64,000 nucleotides of DNA from contig NZ_LCTZ01000002.1 in assembly GCF_001413955.1 (NCBI RefSeq), forward strand, positions 3,637,501 to 3,701,500, read 5' to 3'. This stretch comes from Flagellimonas eckloniae. Its GTDB lineage: Bacteria > Bacteroidota > Bacteroidia > Flavobacteriales > Flavobacteriaceae. Positions 19,906 to 28,155 of the stretch are shown here, one piece after another. Both the position numbers and the translations under genes were made by a program. Under the pieces are notes generated by a model. It was not told the DNA's origin. It made no database searches and worked only from the letters and a program-made list of their open reading frames with translations. How positions within the stretch are numbered: the first letter of the stretch is position 1; the number at the start of each line of letters is the position of its first letter.

Positions 19906-20826
19906 ATGAAAAAAAATAAAATTGTTTTACTGATAATATCCATGATGGTCTTCGGATTTTCATGTGAAGACGATGGAGGAACTTCTCAGTTAGGGTTGGA
20001 AGATGGAGCTGTACCCAATATGGTCAACTCTGCCACAGGCCCGGCTTTTATAGATTTGATTGACGTGACCAATGGAGAAAATGTTACCGTTCAATTCAAT
20101 GCTTCAGTTGCTCAGGGAGACCCAGCTTCTGCCAATTTAATTGGGGTTTATACTTCTTTTTCCGGTGATGTATACTATGCGGTGCTGGAAGAGAATATCA
20201 CTTTACCACAGGATTTCTCATTGTCTGTGACTGATATTATTTCAGCTTTTCCGGAAATAACGAGTAATACGGACTTTGAAGTTGGAGATGTTTTGACCTT
20301 GACAACCCAATTTATAATGGACGATGGAAGGGTTTTAGATATTGTAAATGAAGATGGAACAAGTAATACAGGTACAAATATCCAGACAACTGTTCTTTTT
20401 AATTCTGTTGTAAATTATCCGGTGGTATGCGCATCAAGTTTAGGAGGAACGCATTCTTATGTTTCTACCAATTTTCAAGCAATTAACTCAGCAACTCCAT
20501 GTCCAACTGGTGAGACTACAGGAACAGTAACATGGACTGATCAAGGTGGAGGTGTTTACTTGACTTCAGATCTTGGTTTTGGACAATATGGAACTTCATG
20601 TTGGAGTGATACCCCCGCAACTAGTGGAGGTGCCACTTTTAGTGATGTTTGTAATTTAATTGTCTCAGGAGGATTGGACCAGTATGGATTAGCTTACACT
20701 TGGGAAATTACAGAGGTTAGAGGTTCTGAGCTTTCAATATCATGGGTTAATAACTATGGAGATTCGGGAGATGTTGTAATTACTCGTGAAGGAGGAGAAG
20801 ATTGGCCTGCTTTGTTTACACAGTAG
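19906..20826 (+). CDS. Lipoprotein of unknown function in the SusCD operon
   Basis: 306 aa, not recognised. A lipoprotein signal peptide ends in FGFSC (Cys near residue 20), followed by an acidic, Gly-rich tether. Residues about 40-165 (FIDLIDVTNGENVTVQFNAS; DVYYAVLEENITLP) read as a beta-sandwich. The C-terminal part (about 170-306) has paired cysteines (VVCAS, ATPCPTG, GTSCWSD, FSDVCN) and many aromatic residues, as in small ligand-binding surface domains. It sits 15 nt after susD and before a strong terminator, in the place where SusE/SusF-type surface binding proteins occur, so a ligand-binding role on the cell surface is inferred. Confidence 0.75.
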   Translation: MKKNKIVLLIISMMVFGFSCEDDGGTSQLGLEDGAVPNMVNSATGPAFIDLIDVTNGENVTVQFNASVAQGDPASANLIGVYTSFSGDVYYAVLEENITLPQDFSLSVTDIISAFPEITSNTDFEVGDVLTLTTQFIMDDGRVLDIVNEDGTSNTGTNIQTTVLFNSVVNYPVVCASSLGGTHSYVSTNFQAINSATPCPTGETTGTVTWTDQGGGVYLTSDLGFGQYGTSCWSDTPATSGGATFSDVCNLIVSGGLDQYGLAYTWEITEVRGSELSISWVNNYGDSGDVVITREGGEDWPALFTQ

Positions 20827-20842
20827 GATTAAATAGTATTAA

Positions 20843-20879
20843 AAACAGCTTTTTGCATAGCAAAAAGCTGTTTTTTTTT
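20843..20879 (+). terminator. Intrinsic terminator after the SusCD operon
   Basis: Perfect 14-bp stem AAACAGCTTTTTGC (20843-20856)/GCAAAAAGCTGTTT (20860-20873) with a 3-nt loop, then a T run to 20879. It ends only 13 nt before the GTG of the sulfotransferase-like gene. Confidence 0.9.
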
Positions 20880-20892
20880 AACTTTTTTTGCT

Positions 20893-22353
20893 GTGAAAAG
20901 GAATCATTTATATGTAACCTTATTAGTAAGTAGCTTTATTTTTTTTGGCTGCTCAGGGGATAATGGGATAAACCCACCTATTCCGGAAGAACCAAATTCT
21001 GATGAGGATTTTGTTGGAATTCCTTTGGAGAATACAATCGGAGTACTTTTAAATATAACAGATTCCTATAAAGGATATACTTTATTTACTATCCATAAAA
21101 CTACATACCTTATAGATAATTGCGGACAGGTTGTAAATAAATGGATAAGTGAGTATGATAGAGGAGGCGCTTTTCATTTGTTGGAAGATGGCTCTTTATT
21201 ACGTTCAGGAAAAATTGATAATCCCGATTTGCCTTACGGAGGCATTGGGGGAATTATAGAAAAGTTTGATTGGGATGGAAACTTGACTTGGCAATATACC
21301 TATTCGAGTTCTACGTATAGCCAGCACCATGGACTGTATCCATTGCCAAATGGGAATATTTTAATTTTGGCCGTCCACGTAATGAATGAGTCAGAAGCAT
21401 TGAAAGCGGGAAGGAATCCTGAGAATCTTTCAGAAGGAGTACTTTACAACGAAGCTATATTGGAAATAGAACCATTGGGCAATAATGATGGCACCATTGT
21501 GTGGGAATGGAGTGCATGGGACCATTTTGTGCAGAATTTTGATAATACCAAAGATAATTTTGGAGTTGTTGCGGATAATCCCCAATTGTTGGACATTAAT
21601 TTTTTAGGTACCGCTGAGGGTAATGCGGATTGGCTTCATTTTAATGCGTTAAGCTACAATGCTGATCTTGATCAAATTATTTTGGGTTCGCAAAAATTGA
21701 GTGAAATATATATTCTAGATCATTCGGTCACAACCCAGGAGGCCAAAGGTGGTTCGGGAGGAAATAGTGGAATGGGCGGCGATTTTTTATACCGATGGGG
21801 AAATCCAGCGGCCTATGGACATGGTAACGTGGAAGATCAGCAATTTTTTGGACAGCATAATCCACATTGGATATCAGGCAATTTTCCAGATGGAAATAAG
21901 ATACTCGTTTTCAACAATGGTCTCGGTAGGGACATTTCCTATTCTTCAGTTGAAATTATAGAACCAACAATGGCCGGGACGTATAATTATGAATACAATC
22001 TGGGAGAGCCATACGCTCCCGCACAACCAGAATGGTCATATACAGCACCAAATGACCCTACGTCATTTTATTCAAGAATATTGTCAAGTGCACAACGCTT
22101 ACCAAATGGTAATACATTGATATGTGAGGGTACATCTGGCACTTTTTTTGAAATAAACGAAGCCGATGAAACCGTATGGAAGTATATAAATCCAGTAACG
22201 TCGCAAGGTGAAGTTTTAACACAAGGGGATGATCCTATATCCAATGTGTTTCAGGTTATTAGATATGACCCAGAATACCCAGGATTGTTGGGTAAAGACC
22301 TAAATCCATCCAATCCAATTGAAAAAGGTTTTAATATTGGGGATTGTAAATAG
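20893..22353 (+). CDS. Aryl-sulfotransferase (ASST)-like lipoprotein
   Basis: 486 aa, start codon GTG (no upstream ATG in frame after the terminator). A lipoprotein signal peptide ends in FIFFGC (Cys near residue 20). The body is a repeat of beta-propeller blades with the pattern of the arylsulfotransferase family: GAFHLLEDGSLLRSG, HHGLYPLPNGNILILA, DWLHFNALSYNADLDQIILG, QHNPHWISG, RLPNGNTLICEGTSGTFFEI and ETVWKYINP. Bacterial ASSTs transfer sulfate between phenolic esters through a catalytic histidine. Several conserved His in the blades (HHG, WLHFN, QHNPH) are candidates; I cannot say which is catalytic. Binding-only function is also possible. A link to the SusCD locus is inferred from position. 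Confidence 0.78.
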   Translation: MKRNHLYVTLLVSSFIFFGCSGDNGINPPIPEEPNSDEDFVGIPLENTIGVLLNITDSYKGYTLFTIHKTTYLIDNCGQVVNKWISEYDRGGAFHLLEDGSLLRSGKIDNPDLPYGGIGGIIEKFDWDGNLTWQYTYSSSTYSQHHGLYPLPNGNILILAVHVMNESEALKAGRNPENLSEGVLYNEAILEIEPLGNNDGTIVWEWSAWDHFVQNFDNTKDNFGVVADNPQLLDINFLGTAEGNADWLHFNALSYNADLDQIILGSQKLSEIYILDHSVTTQEAKGGSGGNSGMGGDFLYRWGNPAAYGHGNVEDQQFFGQHNPHWISGNFPDGNKILVFNNGLGRDISYSSVEIIEPTMAGTYNYEYNLGEPYAPAQPEWSYTAPNDPTSFYSRILSSAQRLPNGNTLICEGTSGTFFEINEADETVWKYINPVTSQGEVLTQGDDPISNVFQVIRYDPEYPGLLGKDLNPSNPIEKGFNIGDCK

Positions 22354-22416
22354 GTCTGTTTTTCTCTTTTAAACTTCATTTCATCCAATTATTAATTTTA
22401 AAAATGGAATTTCACT

Positions 22417-22424
22417 TAAATTTG
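22417..22424 (+). promoter_or_regulatory. Putative -7 element of the queD-like gene
   Basis: TAAATTTG, an exact TAnnTTTG match, 22 nt before the start codon. The -33 region is only T-rich (TTTTA). Confidence 0.5.
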
Positions 22425-22446
22425 CTGTTTTGAATCATACATAGAA

Positions 22447-22857
22447 ATGATAGCCACAATTTGCAGAAAAGCCCATTTTAATGCAGCCCATAGACTGCAC
22501 AACCCCAAATGGAGCAATGAAAAGAATAGAGAGGTTTTTGGAAAATGCAATAGTCCAAATTATCATGGACATAATTTTGATTTGGAAGTAAGAATAAGAG
22601 GTGAAGTAAACCCGGATACAGGTTTTGTGATGGATTTGGCCGTTTTGGGAACTCTTATCGAAGAAGAAATTGAAGACCGGTTCGATCATAAGAACCTAAA
22701 CACGGATTGTCCGGAATTTGAAGGATTGTTGCCTTCTACAGAACATTTTGTGAAAGTCATTTATGATATTTTGAAACCAAAATTGGGAAAAGAGCAACTA
22801 TTGCATATTTCGTTGCATGAAACCCAGAAGAATTCGGCAGAATATGGAGATTGGTGA
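22447..22857 (+). CDS. queD: 6-pyruvoyl-tetrahydropterin synthase / 6-carboxytetrahydropterin synthase family
   Basis: 136-aa T-fold enzyme acting on dihydroneopterin triphosphate. Zinc ligands are visible: His15 in FNAAHRL, and His40 and His42 in YHGHNF. Catalytic Cys34 lies in GKCNSPN, and the C-terminal E in LHETQKNSAEY binds the pterin. The CNSPNYHGHN motif is closer to the eukaryote-like PTPS type than to E. coli QueD, so the product could be 6-carboxytetrahydropterin (queuosine route) or 6-pyruvoyltetrahydropterin; no queuosine neighbours are here to decide. Monocistronic, followed by a tRNA. Confidence 0.85.
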   Translation: MIATICRKAHFNAAHRLHNPKWSNEKNREVFGKCNSPNYHGHNFDLEVRIRGEVNPDTGFVMDLAVLGTLIEEEIEDRFDHKNLNTDCPEFEGLLPSTEHFVKVIYDILKPKLGKEQLLHISLHETQKNSAEYGDW

Positions 22858-22885
22858 CAATTTTACGATATTGCAGCCCTTTTAT

Positions 22886-22960
22886 GGGATATTAGCTCAG
22901 TTGGTTTAGAGCGCTGCCTTGACAGGGCAGAGGTCACTGGTTCGAATCCAGTATATCCCA
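22886..22960 (+). tRNA. tRNA-Val (anticodon GAC)
   Basis: Full cloverleaf: acceptor GGGATAT/ATATCCC, D-arm GCTC..GAGC, anticodon stem CTGCC/GGCAG with loop TTGACAG (anticodon GAC), T-arm ACTGG-TTCGAAT-CCAGT, discriminator A. CCA is not encoded, unlike the other tRNA-Val in this window. Lies 28 nt after the queD-like gene and tail-to-tail with murF, whose stop is 8 nt away. Confidence 0.95.
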
Positions 22961-22968
22961 CATTTCCC

Positions 22969-24243
22969 TTATAACAAATCCAAGACTCGTTCCAATGCCA
23001 TACCTCGTGACCCTTTAATCAAAAGGTTTCCGGTTTTTAATGGATTTTCTTCAAGATGTTTTCTAAAATCGTCAAAAGACTTGAATTTTTTAAATGAAGT
23101 TTCAGTGTTGAAGAAGTTCTCACCTACAAAAAACGCATGGGTAAACCCTTTGTTTCTTGCCAAGTTTACTATTGATTGGTGTTCTTTTTCGGCATCTTGT
23201 CCAAGCTCAAACATGTCGCCAAGAATAAGAGTCTTATTATCTGTTTCCATTAGCTCAAAATTCTCCAATGCAGCCTGCATACTAGTTGGATTGGCATTAT
23301 AAGCATCCATAATGATACGAAATCCATTTTTAGTGATAATCTGGGAACGGTTGTTTTGGGGTTGATACTTCTCAATTGCAATTTTTATTTCTGATAAGGG
23401 TACATTAAAGTATTTCCCCATAAGTACTGCAGCACAGCAATTTGAAAAATTATACTTGCCGATCAATTGTGTTTCAATCCTCATATTTTCCATTTCAAGA
23501 ACCACAAAAGGGTTGGCAGACACAAAACTGATAGTATAATACTGATGATTTTCTTGGCTGTAACCAGACTTGTTAATGTACGAACCCAATTTTTCCTGTT
23601 GTATAGGGTCATCTGCATTTAAAAAAACGTATTTGTTATTCGGAATTAGATAATCATACAGCTCACTTTTTCCTTTGATTACACCTTCAACACCACCAAA
23701 GCCTTCTAAATGGGCTTTTCCAAAGTTGGTGATATAACCAAAATCTGGTTGTGCTATACTGCTTAAGAATGCTATTTCCCCTTGATGGTTCGCACCCATT
23801 TCAACAATGGCTATCTCAGTTTCCGGTTTTATGGATAACAGGGTTAGGGGTACTCCTATATGATTGTTTAAATTTCCTTTTGTTGCAATGGTCTTATACT
23901 TACGCGAAAGAACTTGACTGATCAATTCTTTTGTGGTGGTTTTGCCATTGCTTCCAGTCAATGAAATAACTCTTGCAGTATTTTTATTCCGGTGGAATGT
24001 GGCAAGCTTTTGAAGGGTTTCCAAAACATCATCAACCAAGATACACCTTTCAGAAGTGGAATGTTCTTCTTCATCAACTATAGCATATGATGCACCTTTT
24101 TTTAGAGCAGCTTTAGCAAATTTGTTGCCATTGAAGTTGGGACCTTTTAATGCAAAGAATATACAGTCTTTCGTTATTTTACGTGTATCTGTGCAAATTG
24201 AGGGGTACTGTAAAAACAGTACGTGAAGTTCTTCCAATGTCAT
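22969..24243 (-). CDS. murF: UDP-N-acetylmuramoyl-tripeptide--D-alanyl-D-alanine ligase
   Basis: Last cytoplasmic amino-acid ligase of peptidoglycan precursor synthesis, 424 aa. Visible: N-terminal substrate domain with STDTR-type motif (CTDTRKITKDCIFFALKG), P-loop LTGSNGKTTTKEL near residue 93, carbamylated-lysine region with EMGANHQGEI and YITNFGKAHLEGFGG, and the C-terminal domain with DAYNANPTSMQAAL and LGDMFELG. Length is normal. It lies downstream of gldJ on the same strand, behind the gldJ terminator. Confidence 0.96.
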   Translation of the reverse strand: MTLEELHVLFLQYPSICTDTRKITKDCIFFALKGPNFNGNKFAKAALKKGASYAIVDEEEHSTSERCILVDDVLETLQKLATFHRNKNTARVISLTGSNGKTTTKELISQVLSRKYKTIATKGNLNNHIGVPLTLLSIKPETEIAIVEMGANHQGEIAFLSSIAQPDFGYITNFGKAHLEGFGGVEGVIKGKSELYDYLIPNNKYVFLNADDPIQQEKLGSYINKSGYSQENHQYYTISFVSANPFVVLEMENMRIETQLIGKYNFSNCCAAVLMGKYFNVPLSEIKIAIEKYQPQNNRSQIITKNGFRIIMDAYNANPTSMQAALENFELMETDNKTLILGDMFELGQDAEKEHQSIVNLARNKGFTHAFFVGENFFNTETSFKKFKSFDDFRKHLEENPLKTGNLLIKGSRGMALERVLDLL

Positions 24244-24257
24244 AATTCGAAGATAAA

Positions 24258-24286
24258 AAAAAGCCCTGATTTTAATCAGGGCTTTT
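24258..24286 (-). terminator. Intrinsic terminator between gldJ and murF
   Basis: AAAAGCCCTGATT/AATCAGGGCTTTT, a 13-bp stem with a very short loop. A- and T-rich flanks on both sides allow termination of gldJ transcripts on the minus strand. Confidence 0.85.
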
Positions 24287-24308
24287 ATGAAATATCTTTC
24301 CGGATGCT

Positions 24309-25967
24309 CTATTTAGCTTTTTTGTGTCTTACAGTTTTGTTCTTTGTTTTGGACTTAGAACCAACTCTGGACATCGCACATCTGAATCCAACATCATCTG
24401 TTGCCATGTATTGCGGTAGGTATCTACGCTGCGCTGGATCTAGCCAAAATGCTCTATCTCTCCAGGAACCTCCCTTATAAACACGTACTTCATCATTAAT
24501 CAAAGAAGTTCTGTAGTTGGAAGTGTCATACTGACGAAGAATCTTACCTGTAGAATCACGCTCAACCTTATGCTTTGGCGAGTCGTACATTTTTCTATTG
24601 TCATTCTCATCACTAAATCTTTCAAAAAATCTGGAAGAACCTGGATCACCATCTCGGTAACCTCTATTATCACTAGAAGAGAAGTTTGTTCTCAAATAGG
24701 TTTCTTCTTCGGTAACTGGTACCATTTCAATCTCACCTGGAAGATTTAAGGCAACGATTTTCCCATTCGGCAGTGTGTCATAGACTATATCATCACGTAA
24801 AACTTTTACTTTACCATCTTCATCGATAGCCTTTTTAAGGAATATATTTCCTCGGTAATAGTTGAAATCACTTATTTCATCATCAACAATTGGGCGATAA
24901 ACATCGGCTACCCATTCAGATACATTACCTGCCATGTCATAAAGACCAAAATCGTTTGATTTATACGATTTTACTTCAGCCGTGATGTCGGCTCCATCAT
25001 CAGACCAACCGGCAATTCCACCATAGTCACCTTTGGCTTGCTTAAAGTTGGCCAATTGGTCTCCACGACCTACACGCTGTCCATTTCTGGTATAATCACC
25101 TTCCCATGGATATTTTTTTCTACCTCTATAGTTATTGTATTCTCTGGAACCAATGAGTGCCTGAGCTGCATATTCCCATTCTGTTTCAGTTGGAAGTCTG
25201 TATTCTGGCATAATGATGCCACTACTTCTTTTTGCAAACGTATTAATGGAATCACGCTTTTGTTTTCCTTGTAAAGAATCTATTTGACCCCCGTAAACTG
25301 ATTCTGGGTTGTTCAAATAGGCTTCAGTACTAAAAGTACCGCCAATTTCACCATTCAATACTTTATATTTTGCATCTTGGGCCAAGTATCCTTCTTTTTC
25401 CAACATGGCTTCATTAACTCTATCAGTTCTCCACTCCGCATACTGTGAGGCTTGCACCCAGTTAACACCTACAACAGGATATTCCGCATAAGCAGGGTGT
25501 CTTAAGTAGCTATTGGTCATGGTCTCATTGAAGCCCAATCTGTTTCTCCAAACCAAGGTATCTGGCAATGCTCCGTTATAAATATTTTTATAGTTTGGAT
25601 TTTCTGGTGGATATACCGCTTTCAGATAATCCAAATATTCCAAATACATTACATTGGTCACCTCAGTTTCATCCATATAGAATGATTGCACATGCTGTTG
25701 CGTGGGTGTGTTGTTCCAATCATGCATAATGTCATCTTGAACTTTACCTTTGGTAAATGTTCCCCCTTCAATAAAAACAGTTCCAGGAGGAGTTACTTGT
25801 TCCTTGAAATCTGAATTATATTGAAAACCACCTTCTTTTGCATTAATCTTCCATCCTGTGGCTCTTGATACATTTTTGGAAGAAGAAGATGAGGAATTTT
25901 TACAACTGGAAAAACCTCCAACAACTACTGCGAAAGAAAGTACAACTTTTATAAAGTGTTTTTTCAT
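24309..25967 (-). CDS. gldJ: Gliding motility lipoprotein GldJ
   Basis: 552-aa outer-membrane-associated lipoprotein essential for gliding and needed for stability of the GldK-type T9SS ring component in Flavobacterium. A signal peptide ends in GGFSSC (Cys near residue 22), followed by a serine-rich tether. The rest is a formylglycine-generating-enzyme/sulfatase-modifying fold: PGTVFIEGGTFTKG, FYMDETEVTNVMYLEYL, PVVGVNWVQASQYAEWR, YRLPTETEWEYAAQ, YDMAGNVSEWVADVY and, at the end, RVYKGGSWRDRAFWLDPAQRR and DVGFRCAMS. Length agrees with GldJ. The neighbouring porV supports the call. The stretch upstream lacks the porU gene that I recall in this place. Confidence 0.95.
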   Translation of the reverse strand: MKKHFIKVVLSFAVVVGGFSSCKNSSSSSSKNVSRATGWKINAKEGGFQYNSDFKEQVTPPGTVFIEGGTFTKGKVQDDIMHDWNNTPTQQHVQSFYMDETEVTNVMYLEYLDYLKAVYPPENPNYKNIYNGALPDTLVWRNRLGFNETMTNSYLRHPAYAEYPVVGVNWVQASQYAEWRTDRVNEAMLEKEGYLAQDAKYKVLNGEIGGTFSTEAYLNNPESVYGGQIDSLQGKQKRDSINTFAKRSSGIIMPEYRLPTETEWEYAAQALIGSREYNNYRGRKKYPWEGDYTRNGQRVGRGDQLANFKQAKGDYGGIAGWSDDGADITAEVKSYKSNDFGLYDMAGNVSEWVADVYRPIVDDEISDFNYYRGNIFLKKAIDEDGKVKVLRDDIVYDTLPNGKIVALNLPGEIEMVPVTEEETYLRTNFSSSDNRGYRDGDPGSSRFFERFSDENDNRKMYDSPKHKVERDSTGKILRQYDTSNYRTSLINDEVRVYKGGSWRDRAFWLDPAQRRYLPQYMATDDVGFRCAMSRVGSKSKTKNKTVRHKKAK

Positions 25968-26347
25968 AATTTGGGCTTGAGTACTTTAAAACTTAGGGTT
26001 TCATCCCTAGCTACTTTAACTTGATTTGATTTATTAAAACCTGTAATGGCAATAAAACGACGTTTTGGCCATAATATTTTGTCTCTGGAAAATAATTATT
26101 GCAACCATTGAACAAACATCTGATAGAATTTAAACGCCACAGGTTTAAAAATAGTATGGTGCAATTGAGGTTTTAACGGTTTTATGGCCTTCTTGAAGTA
26201 ATAATCTCGTCAAACTTTAAATGTTCCTTTAAATTTGTTTAAAAAAACAGAGTTCTTTTATAAGAATTTATGGAAAAGCTCGTTTACATGTAATACATCT
26301 AATAGATATTTTAGATTATAATGACCTTAACATTCACTAAACGCTAA
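25968..26347. promoter_or_regulatory. Divergent gldJ/porV intergenic region
   Basis: 380 bp with no gene and no recognisable porU remnant. It must hold the promoters of both gldJ and porV. Seen: a 13-bp palindrome AAAACG-A-CGTTTT at 26054-26066, a small hairpin TAGGG/CCCTA (25994-26009) in the gldJ leader, and several AT-rich blocks. No confident TAnnTTTG was found on either strand. Confidence 0.55.
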
Positions 26348-27502
26348 ATGCATAAAATGAAAAAGTTACTGATATTGGTAGTGATTCTTGGCATAACCCC
26401 TTTTGCAAGAGCACAACAAGAAAGAGTAATTACTACAGCTGTTCCATTTCTAACTATTGCAGCAGATGCCAGGGCATCTGGTATGGGAGATATGGGAGTT
26501 GCCACTTCCGTTGATGCTTTCTCACAACAGTGGAATCCGGCAAAATTCGCTTTCGCCAACCAAAAAACTGGAGTAGGGATAAGTTATACACCATATTTGG
26601 AAAGCATTGTTAATGATGTTTCCCTGTTAAACGCAAATTTTTATAATAAGATTAATGATCGAAGCGCATTTGCAGTGAGCCTTCGCTATTTTGGTTTAGG
26701 AGAAATTGAACTCCGTCAGACAATAGATGAGGATGCTACTTTGGTGAAGCCCAATGAATTTGCTATCGATGGATCCTATTCGTTAAAGTTAAGCCAAACT
26801 TTTTCCATGGCTGTAGGTGGTAGGTTTATAAGTTCAAATCTTAGATTCCAAGACGGCGCTCAGGATTCACAGGCTGCAAATGCTTTTGCAGTGGATATTT
26901 CAGGTTTTTATCGATCTAGAGAGATTGCTTATAATAGTTTTGATGGTCGTTGGAGAGCTGGATTCAATGTTTCCAATCTTGGAGGCAAAATTCAATATGA
27001 CGAAGGTGGTCAGGAAAACTTCTTGCCAACGAATCTTAAGTTTGGTGCTGGGTTTGATTTCATACTGGATCAAGACAACGTTATTGGTCTTCATACAGAA
27101 TTTAACAAGTTATTGGTGCCAACCCCTAGAGATTTTACGGGAGATGGGCAGATTACAGCCGAGGATAATGATGAATATCAACAAATAGGTTTCTTCAGTG
27201 GTGTTTTTGAATCTTTTGGAGATGCTCCTGATGGTTTTGGAGAAGAACTAAAAGAAATTACTTGGGCACTTGGGGCAGAATATAAGTATCAAGAAGCATT
27301 TATGCTTAGGGCAGGGTATTTCAACGAAAACGAGGAAAAAGGAGCAAGGCAATTCTTTACGTTGGGCGCAGGATTCAAGTTTAAAGCGGCTCAAATAGAT
27401 TTATCTTATTTATTCTCAACTTCACAAGTTAGAAACCCATTGGAAAATACATTGCGTTTCTCCCTTACCTTCAACTTTGGTGAGGAGTATGTGAATGACT
27501 AA
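26348..27502 (+). CDS. porV: Type IX secretion outer membrane channel protein PorV
   Basis: 384-aa FadL-like outer-membrane beta-barrel that collects cargo from the T9SS translocon and, with PorU, passes it to the cell surface. A signal peptide ends in ARAQ. The conserved opening motif FLTIAADARASGMGDMGVATS and QQWNPAKFAF is typical of PorV, and the end (NTLRFSLTFNFGEEY) is a terminal barrel strand. Start may be codon 1 (MHK) or codon 4 (MKKLL); the second gives a more standard signal peptide. Followed by a strong terminator, then cdd. Confidence 0.94.
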   Translation: MHKMKKLLILVVILGITPFARAQQERVITTAVPFLTIAADARASGMGDMGVATSVDAFSQQWNPAKFAFANQKTGVGISYTPYLESIVNDVSLLNANFYNKINDRSAFAVSLRYFGLGEIELRQTIDEDATLVKPNEFAIDGSYSLKLSQTFSMAVGGRFISSNLRFQDGAQDSQAANAFAVDISGFYRSREIAYNSFDGRWRAGFNVSNLGGKIQYDEGGQENFLPTNLKFGAGFDFILDQDNVIGLHTEFNKLLVPTPRDFTGDGQITAEDNDEYQQIGFFSGVFESFGDAPDGFGEELKEITWALGAEYKYQEAFMLRAGYFNENEEKGARQFFTLGAGFKFKAAQIDLSYLFSTSQVRNPLENTLRFSLTFNFGEEYVND

Positions 27503-27520
27503 ACAAAAACAATAAAATCA

Positions 27521-27558
27521 TAAGAAAACCTGTCCATCGACAGGTTTTCTTATTTTTG
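27521..27558 (+). terminator. Intrinsic terminator after porV
   Basis: Perfect 14-bp stem TAAGAAAACCTGTC/GACAGGTTTTCTTA (27521-27534 and 27539-27552) with loop CATC and a T run. The tail reads TATTTTTG (27551-27558), a match to the -7 consensus, and could double as part of the cdd promoter. Confidence 0.88.
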
Positions 27559-27582
27559 GTCAATACCTAACACAGAATCAGA

Positions 27583-28074
27583 ATGAAGAAACAACATATT
27601 GGTTTTGAGCTTTCCATTTATGAGAATGATGAAGATCTGTCACGAAACGAACAAAAATTGTTAAGTGATGCGGAAAAAGCTAGGGAGAATGCCTATGCAC
27701 CTTATTCAAATTTTAAGGTAGGAGCGGCTGTCTTATTGGAAAATGGAGAAACGGTTATTGGTAATAATCAGGAGAATTCATCGTATCCATCAGGGCTTTG
27801 TGCAGAACGTGTAGCCATATTTCAGGCTGGAGCAAAATATCCTGGTATTCCTATCAAAACCATTGCTATTAGTGCAACTTCAAAGGATTATGTGGTCGAT
27901 ACCCCTGCAGGTCCATGTGGCAATTGCAGGCAATCTATTATTGAGTATGAGCAAAAACAAAAAGCGCCTGTTTCATTGTTACTTCGTGGCCAAATAGGAC
28001 CAATATATAAGTGTGATTCCGTTGCTGATATTTTACCACTGGCATTTAGCAGTTCATTTTTGAGCGATTCTTAA
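27583..28074 (+). CDS. cdd: Cytidine deaminase
   Basis: 163-aa homotetrameric-type zinc deaminase converting cytidine and deoxycytidine to uridine forms in pyrimidine salvage. Zinc ligand Cys73 and catalytic Glu75 lie in GLCAERVA; Cys112 and Cys115 lie in GPCGNCRQ. The N-terminal AYAPYSNFKVGAAV is the substrate-binding signature. An N-terminal extension of about 30 residues precedes the core, as in other flavobacterial members. Starts 24 nt after the porV terminator. Confidence 0.96.
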   Translation: MKKQHIGFELSIYENDEDLSRNEQKLLSDAEKARENAYAPYSNFKVGAAVLLENGETVIGNNQENSSYPSGLCAERVAIFQAGAKYPGIPIKTIAISATSKDYVVDTPAGPCGNCRQSIIEYEQKQKAPVSLLLRGQIGPIYKCDSVADILPLAFSSSFLSDS

Positions 28075-28105
28075 ACCAAATGTTTTTACAAAACAGATAT
28101 ATATG

Positions 28106-28113
28106 TATTTTTG
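28106..28113 (+). promoter_or_regulatory. Putative -7 element of pdhA
   Basis: TATTTTTG matches TAnnTTTG, 42 nt before the pdhA ATG. The -33 area is T-rich without a clear TTG. Predicted start is near 28118. Confidence 0.5.
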
Positions 28114-28116
28114 CTG

Positions 28117-28134
28117 TTCTTCAACGCTGAAGAA
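28117..28134 (+). other. Hairpin at the predicted 5' end of the pdhA transcript
   Basis: Perfect 7-bp stem TTCTTCA/TGAAGAA with loop ACGC. It begins at the start point predicted from the -7 element, so the mRNA may open with a stem-loop that stabilises it or affects translation. Confidence 0.45.
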
Positions 28135-28155
28135 TTTCATATAATATAACCGTTA

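Noticed and set aside
24309..25967. gldJ as a true sulfatase-modifying (formylglycine-generating) enzyme
   Set aside because: The fold is shared, but length, order of motifs, lipoprotein signal and the porV neighbour identify GldJ; no sulfatase genes are nearby.
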